Assembly: GCA_030538175.1 (NCBI GenBank)
Contig: JAUNUL010000003.1
Location: forward strand, 1-8,135
From: Propionibacteriaceae bacterium
Lineage (GTDB): Bacteria > Actinomycetota > Actinomycetes > Propionibacteriales > Propionibacteriaceae
Reading direction: 5' to 3'
Length of the DNA stretch: 8,135 nucleotides
Shown here: positions 5,739 to 8,135 of the stretch, in pieces
Layout: each line of letters starts with the position of its first letter
How positions within the stretch are numbered: position 1 is the stretch's first letter
Position numbers and translations under genes: made by a program
Notes under the pieces: model-generated
Database searches by the model: none
What the model saw: the letters and a program-made list of their open reading frames with translations, nothing else
What the model was told of the DNA's origin: nothing

Positions 5739-5869
5739 GCCCTCATCCCACGACGGTTCGTGACCGGCTCGTCATCTGTTGTTCCAAAGGGTGGAACAGG
5801 TCATGTTCGGGGCTTCCCGTCGACGGGTTCCCTGGGTGGTGCCCCGTCATCCCTGCAATGGAGAGGTCG
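5739..5869. promoter_or_regulatory. Divergent promoter region between the MDR gene and the Rieske operon
   Basis: About 130 bp separate the two divergent starts. It contains the best palindrome of the window (5780-5798). A degenerate copy of operator 1 lies at 5828-5839 (TTCCCTGGGTGG, one base deleted relative to TTCCACTGGGTGG). A 12-bp perfect palindrome CCCGTCGACGGG is at 5816-5827, and GGGGC (5809-5813) can pair with GCCCC (5841-5845). Clear -10/-35 pairs are not visible for either direction. Confidence 0.5.
5780..5798. promoter_or_regulatory. Putative IclR-family operator 3 (perfect palindrome)
   Basis: TGTTCCA-AAGGG-TGGAACA has perfect 7-base arms around a 5-base centre. Its left arm is identical to that of operator 1 (607-613). 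It is 41 bp upstream of the MDR start and 71 bp upstream of the preferred Rieske alpha start, so one site could serve both directions. Assignment to the IclR protein encoded at 638-1420 is inferred from recurrence. Confidence 0.6.
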
Positions 5870-7222
5870 ATGAGCACAGAACGCACCAAGTGGGCTCCGG
5901 ACGAGACGAGCCTGCGCAGACCAGCCGAGCTGAACCCCAACGTGGATGTGTCGACCATGGTCGACATGGACTCCGGGGTCCTGGACCGCGCGATTTTCAC
6001 AGACGAGACGCTCTATCAGCAGGAGATGCGCCGCATCTTCGCCACCAGCTGGCTGTTTCTCTGTCACACCAGCCAGTTGAAGAAGCCGGGCGACTTCTTC
6101 TCCACCTATATGGGCACCGACCCCGTCCTGGTCGCCCTTGGCAAGGACCGCAAGATCCGGGCCTTCCTGAACAACTGTCGCCACCGCGGTGCCCGGGTGT
6201 GTCGGGCCGACTTCGGCAACACCCGCGCCTTCACCTGCAGCTATCACGGGTGGGCGTACGGCCTGGATGGCGCACTCATCAACGTGCCCCAGGAAGCCCG
6301 CTATGGCGAGGACTTCAGCAAGGACCACTGGGGCATGGTCGAGGTCCCGCGGGTCGAGGAATACAAGGGCCTGCTGTTCGCCAACTGGAACCCCGAGGCC
6401 GAGTCGCTGCTGGAAGCCCTGGGTGGTCTGCCGTGGTATCTCGATGCCTTCCTCGATCGTGACCCCGAGGGCACGGAGGTCGTCGGTGGCGTCCACAAGT
6501 GGGTGCTCGAGGGCAACTGGAAGCTCGCCGCGGAACAGTTCGCAACGGACTGGTACCACGTCGGCATGTCCCACGCGTCGGCGCTGATGGTCATGTCTCC
6601 GAGTGGCAAGGGCCCGAGCACCGAGGTCGCCAACCGACCCGGCCGGCAGTTCGTCGACGAGCGCGGCCACGGTGCCGGCTTCCCGACCCACCCCCGCAAC
6701 CGCTTCGACTCCCCGACGGTGCACAAGCACTACGGCGACTACTCCGAGCTGCGGGAACGCCTGGGCGATGCCCGGGTCGAGGGGCCGATGCTGAACGGCC
6801 ACGCCACGATCTTCCCGAACTTCTCCTATCTGCCGGTCAACGGCTCCATCCGCATCTGGCACCCGCGCGGCGTCGACAAGATGGAGATCTGGACCTGGAC
6901 CGTGCTCGACAAGTCGATGAGCGAGGAAGCCAAGGAAGCCCAGCGGTTGTACAACCTGCGCACCTTCGGCCCGACCGGCATCTTCGAGCAGGACGACGGT
7001 GAGAACTGGTCCGAGGTGCAGGCGATCTCCCACGGCTTCGTCACCAACAACGTGCCGCTGAACTATCAGATGGCCATGGGCGACCTGTCCGAGGACGGTC
7101 GGCACCCGGGCACGACGAGCGGGCTGTACAGCGATGCCGCCGGCCGGTCGTTCTATCGCCGCTGGGCCGAGCTGATGAACACCCCCGCCTGGCACGAGAA
7201 CCGAGGAGAGAACCGTGGCTGA
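5870..7222 (+). CDS. Rieske ring-hydroxylating dioxygenase, alpha (catalytic) subunit, HcaE/BphA1 type
   Basis: Catalytic component of a three-component aromatic dioxygenase that adds O2 to a ring to form a cis-dihydrodiol; cytosolic. With the start at 5870 it is 450 residues, usual for the family. This ATG is preferred because GGAGAGG (5860-5866) precedes it; an in-frame ATG at 5858 would add four residues but has no ribosome site. The Rieske [2Fe-2S] ligands are Cys103-x-His105 and Cys123-x2-His126 (FLNNCRHRGARVC, then FTCSYHGW). The mononuclear iron site has Asp227, His230 and His235 in FATDWYHVGMSHAS, with the distal Asp at 375/376 in FEQDDGENW. Segments such as KKPGDFF, IRIWHPRG and EQDDGENW resemble HcaE of E. 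coli as I recall it. It overlaps the ferredoxin gene by 8 bases. The beta subunit normally encoded next is missing here. Substrate not determinable; phenylpropionate/cinnamate is plausible from context. Confidence 0.93.
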   Translation: MSTERTKWAPDETSLRRPAELNPNVDVSTMVDMDSGVLDRAIFTDETLYQQEMRRIFATSWLFLCHTSQLKKPGDFFSTYMGTDPVLVALGKDRKIRAFLNNCRHRGARVCRADFGNTRAFTCSYHGWAYGLDGALINVPQEARYGEDFSKDHWGMVEVPRVEEYKGLLFANWNPEAESLLEALGGLPWYLDAFLDRDPEGTEVVGGVHKWVLEGNWKLAAEQFATDWYHVGMSHASALMVMSPSGKGPSTEVANRPGRQFVDERGHGAGFPTHPRNRFDSPTVHKHYGDYSELRERLGDARVEGPMLNGHATIFPNFSYLPVNGSIRIWHPRGVDKMEIWTWTVLDKSMSEEAKEAQRLYNLRTFGPTGIFEQDDGENWSEVQAISHGFVTNNVPLNYQMAMGDLSEDGRHPGTTSGLYSDAAGRSFYRRWAELMNTPAWHENRGENRG

Positions 7223-7553
7223 GGGCATCAACGCCGGCCCCGTAGCCGACATCGAGGAGGGCGAGGCCATCGTCATCCCCGCGGACCAGACCGGCACGGG
7301 TGACAACATCGCCGTCTTCAACGACGAGGGCAACATCTATGCCCTGGACGACACCTGCACCCATGAGGACGCCTCGCTCGCCGATGGCTATATCGAGGAC
7401 GGCGAGGTGGAGTGCCCGTTGCACTCTGCGCGCTTCTGCCTCAAGGAGGGCACGGCCCTGTGCATGCCGGCGACCGTGGCGGTCAAACCGCACCGCGTCG
7501 AGATCCGCGACGGTGACGTGTGGGTCTTTCCCGGAGAGGCACCCCAGGGATGA
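7215..7553 (+). CDS. Rieske [2Fe-2S] ferredoxin of the dioxygenase system
   Basis: A small 112-residue electron carrier that passes electrons from the ferredoxin reductase to the dioxygenase alpha subunit, equivalent in role to HcaC/BphA3. The cluster ligands are Cys48-x-His50 (DDTCTHEDASL) and Cys67-x2-His70 (VECPLHSARF). The spacing is typical of Rieske ferredoxins. Two further cysteines, Cys75 and Cys83, follow in RFCLKEGTALCMP; I do not assign them a role. It starts with GTG at 7215, served by GGAG (7205-7208) six bases upstream, within the end of the alpha gene. Its stop overlaps the next gene's start as ATGA, so the three genes are probably translationally coupled. Soluble, no signal peptide. 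Confidence 0.95.
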   Translation: MAEGINAGPVADIEEGEAIVIPADQTGTGDNIAVFNDEGNIYALDDTCTHEDASLADGYIEDGEVECPLHSARFCLKEGTALCMPATVAVKPHRVEIRDGDVWVFPGEAPQG

Positions 7554-8135
7554 CTCCGGAGAACGTGGTGGTGGTCGGCGGCGGCCTCGGCGGGGTGAGC
7601 ACGTGCATCGAGCTCCGTCGCCTGGGCTATGCCGGCGCCATCACCCTCGTCGACCCCGGCCGGCTGCTGCATGATCGGCCGCCGCTGTCGAAGGAGTTCC
7701 TCCTCGGCGGCATCGACACCGACGGCCTGCGCCTGCAGAGCGACGAATGGTTCGCCGAGAACAACGTGACCGTGCGGACCGGCGAGTCGGTCGTCCGGGT
7801 CGTGGCGGCCGACCCTTCGCAGCAGGGGTACGCCGAGTTGGCCGATGGGTCCCGGATCCCGGCCGATGCCGTCGTGCTCGCCACCGGGGGCACGGCCCGT
7901 CGCCTCCCGGTCCCCGGCGGTGAAGGCCCCCGGGTGCACTATCTGCGTACGCTCGATGACGCGGAGCGGTTGCGTCCAGCACTGGTCCCGGGGGCCCGGG
8001 TCATGGTCGTCGGCGGTGGGCTGATCGGGGCGGAGATCGCCGCGACCGCCCAGGCGTTGGGCTGCACTGTCACGCTCACCGACCCGGTGTTGCCGCTGGA
8101 AGCCGGTCTCGGTGCCGACCTGGCCACGTGGCTGC
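7550..8135 (+). CDS. Ferredoxin reductase of the dioxygenase system, N-terminal part (truncated by window edge)
   Basis: FAD-containing NADH:ferredoxin reductase of the BphA4/HcaD type; the first 195 residues are present and the frame is open at the right edge (full length is usually about 400). The FAD motif GGGLGG is at 10-15. HDRPPLSKEFLLGG (41-54) is the characteristic family segment. ATGG (111-114) closes the FAD domain. The NADH Rossmann motif GGGLIGAEIAATA (155-167) follows, with Asp178 after the second strand in agreement with NAD(H) use. The ATG overlaps the ferredoxin stop by four bases (ATGA), and the ferredoxin tail provides purine-rich sequence upstream. It supplies electrons to the ferredoxin encoded just before it. 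No frameshift is seen in the visible part. Confidence 0.95.
   Translation, partial: MTPENVVVVGGGLGGVSTCIELRRLGYAGAITLVDPGRLLHDRPPLSKEFLLGGIDTDGLRLQSDEWFAENNVTVRTGESVVRVVAADPSQQGYAELADGSRIPADAVVLATGGTARRLPVPGGEGPRVHYLRTLDDAERLRPALVPGARVMVVGGGLIGAEIAATAQALGCTVTLTDPVLPLEAGLGADLATWL

Noticed and set aside
5858..5869. Earlier ATG at 5858 as start of the Rieske alpha gene
   Set aside because: It has no upstream ribosome site, while GGAGAGG right after it is well placed for the ATG at 5870.
5801..7336. 511-codon minus-strand open frame opposite the Rieske alpha gene
   Set aside because: The plus strand encodes a complete Rieske alpha subunit with all iron ligands; the antisense product has no recognisable motif.
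1..8135. Insertion sequences, CRISPR arrays, tRNA or rRNA genes
   Set aside because: No transposase motifs, regularly spaced repeats or tRNA-like cloverleaf signals were seen when reading the window; all substantial open regions are accounted for by catabolic genes.

Overview
The window is high-GC DNA that is almost entirely coding. It has frequent GTG starts, TGA as every visible stop, and short overlaps between genes. The protein types and codon use suggest an actinobacterium, but the species cannot be named from the sequence. The content is a catabolic cluster for phenylpropanoid-type aromatic acids, combining 'mhp/hpp'-style and 'hca/bph'-style genes.

Layout from left to right: (1) the N-terminal 172 residues of an MHS-type MFS transporter on the minus strand, cut by the window edge; (2) a divergent IclR-family regulator; (3) on the same strand, a full-length MhpA-type FAD hydroxylase; (4) a convergent minus-strand group made of an MDR-family quinone oxidoreductase-like enzyme, an MhpB-type extradiol dioxygenase and a hotdog (PaaI-type) thioesterase; (5) divergent from that group, a tightly coupled plus-strand operon with a Rieske ring-hydroxylating dioxygenase alpha subunit, a Rieske ferredoxin and a ferredoxin reductase, the last cut by the right edge. 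No gene-free stretch reaches 300 bases.

Inferred working: the transporter imports an aromatic acid. Ring activation can occur by monooxygenation (MhpA, acting on a 3-hydroxyphenylpropionate-like phenol) or by dioxygenation (Rieske system, acting on a non-hydroxylated ring). Both routes would give a catechol such as 2,3-dihydroxyphenylpropionate, which MhpB opens by meta-cleavage. The ring-fission hydrolase (MhpC), hydratase and aldolase, the Rieske beta subunit and the cis-dihydrodiol dehydrogenase are not in the window and may lie outside it.

The main observation beyond the gene calls is regulatory. Three promoter regions (transporter/iclR, mhpA, and oxidoreductase/Rieske) each carry a 15-bp palindrome of the form TKCCA-N5-TGGMM. 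This suggests one regulon controlled by the local IclR protein. Two further observations are a Rieske alpha gene with no beta gene beside it, and a strong dependence of the tyrosine codon on the preceding base (TAT after C, TAC after G) across all nine genes.
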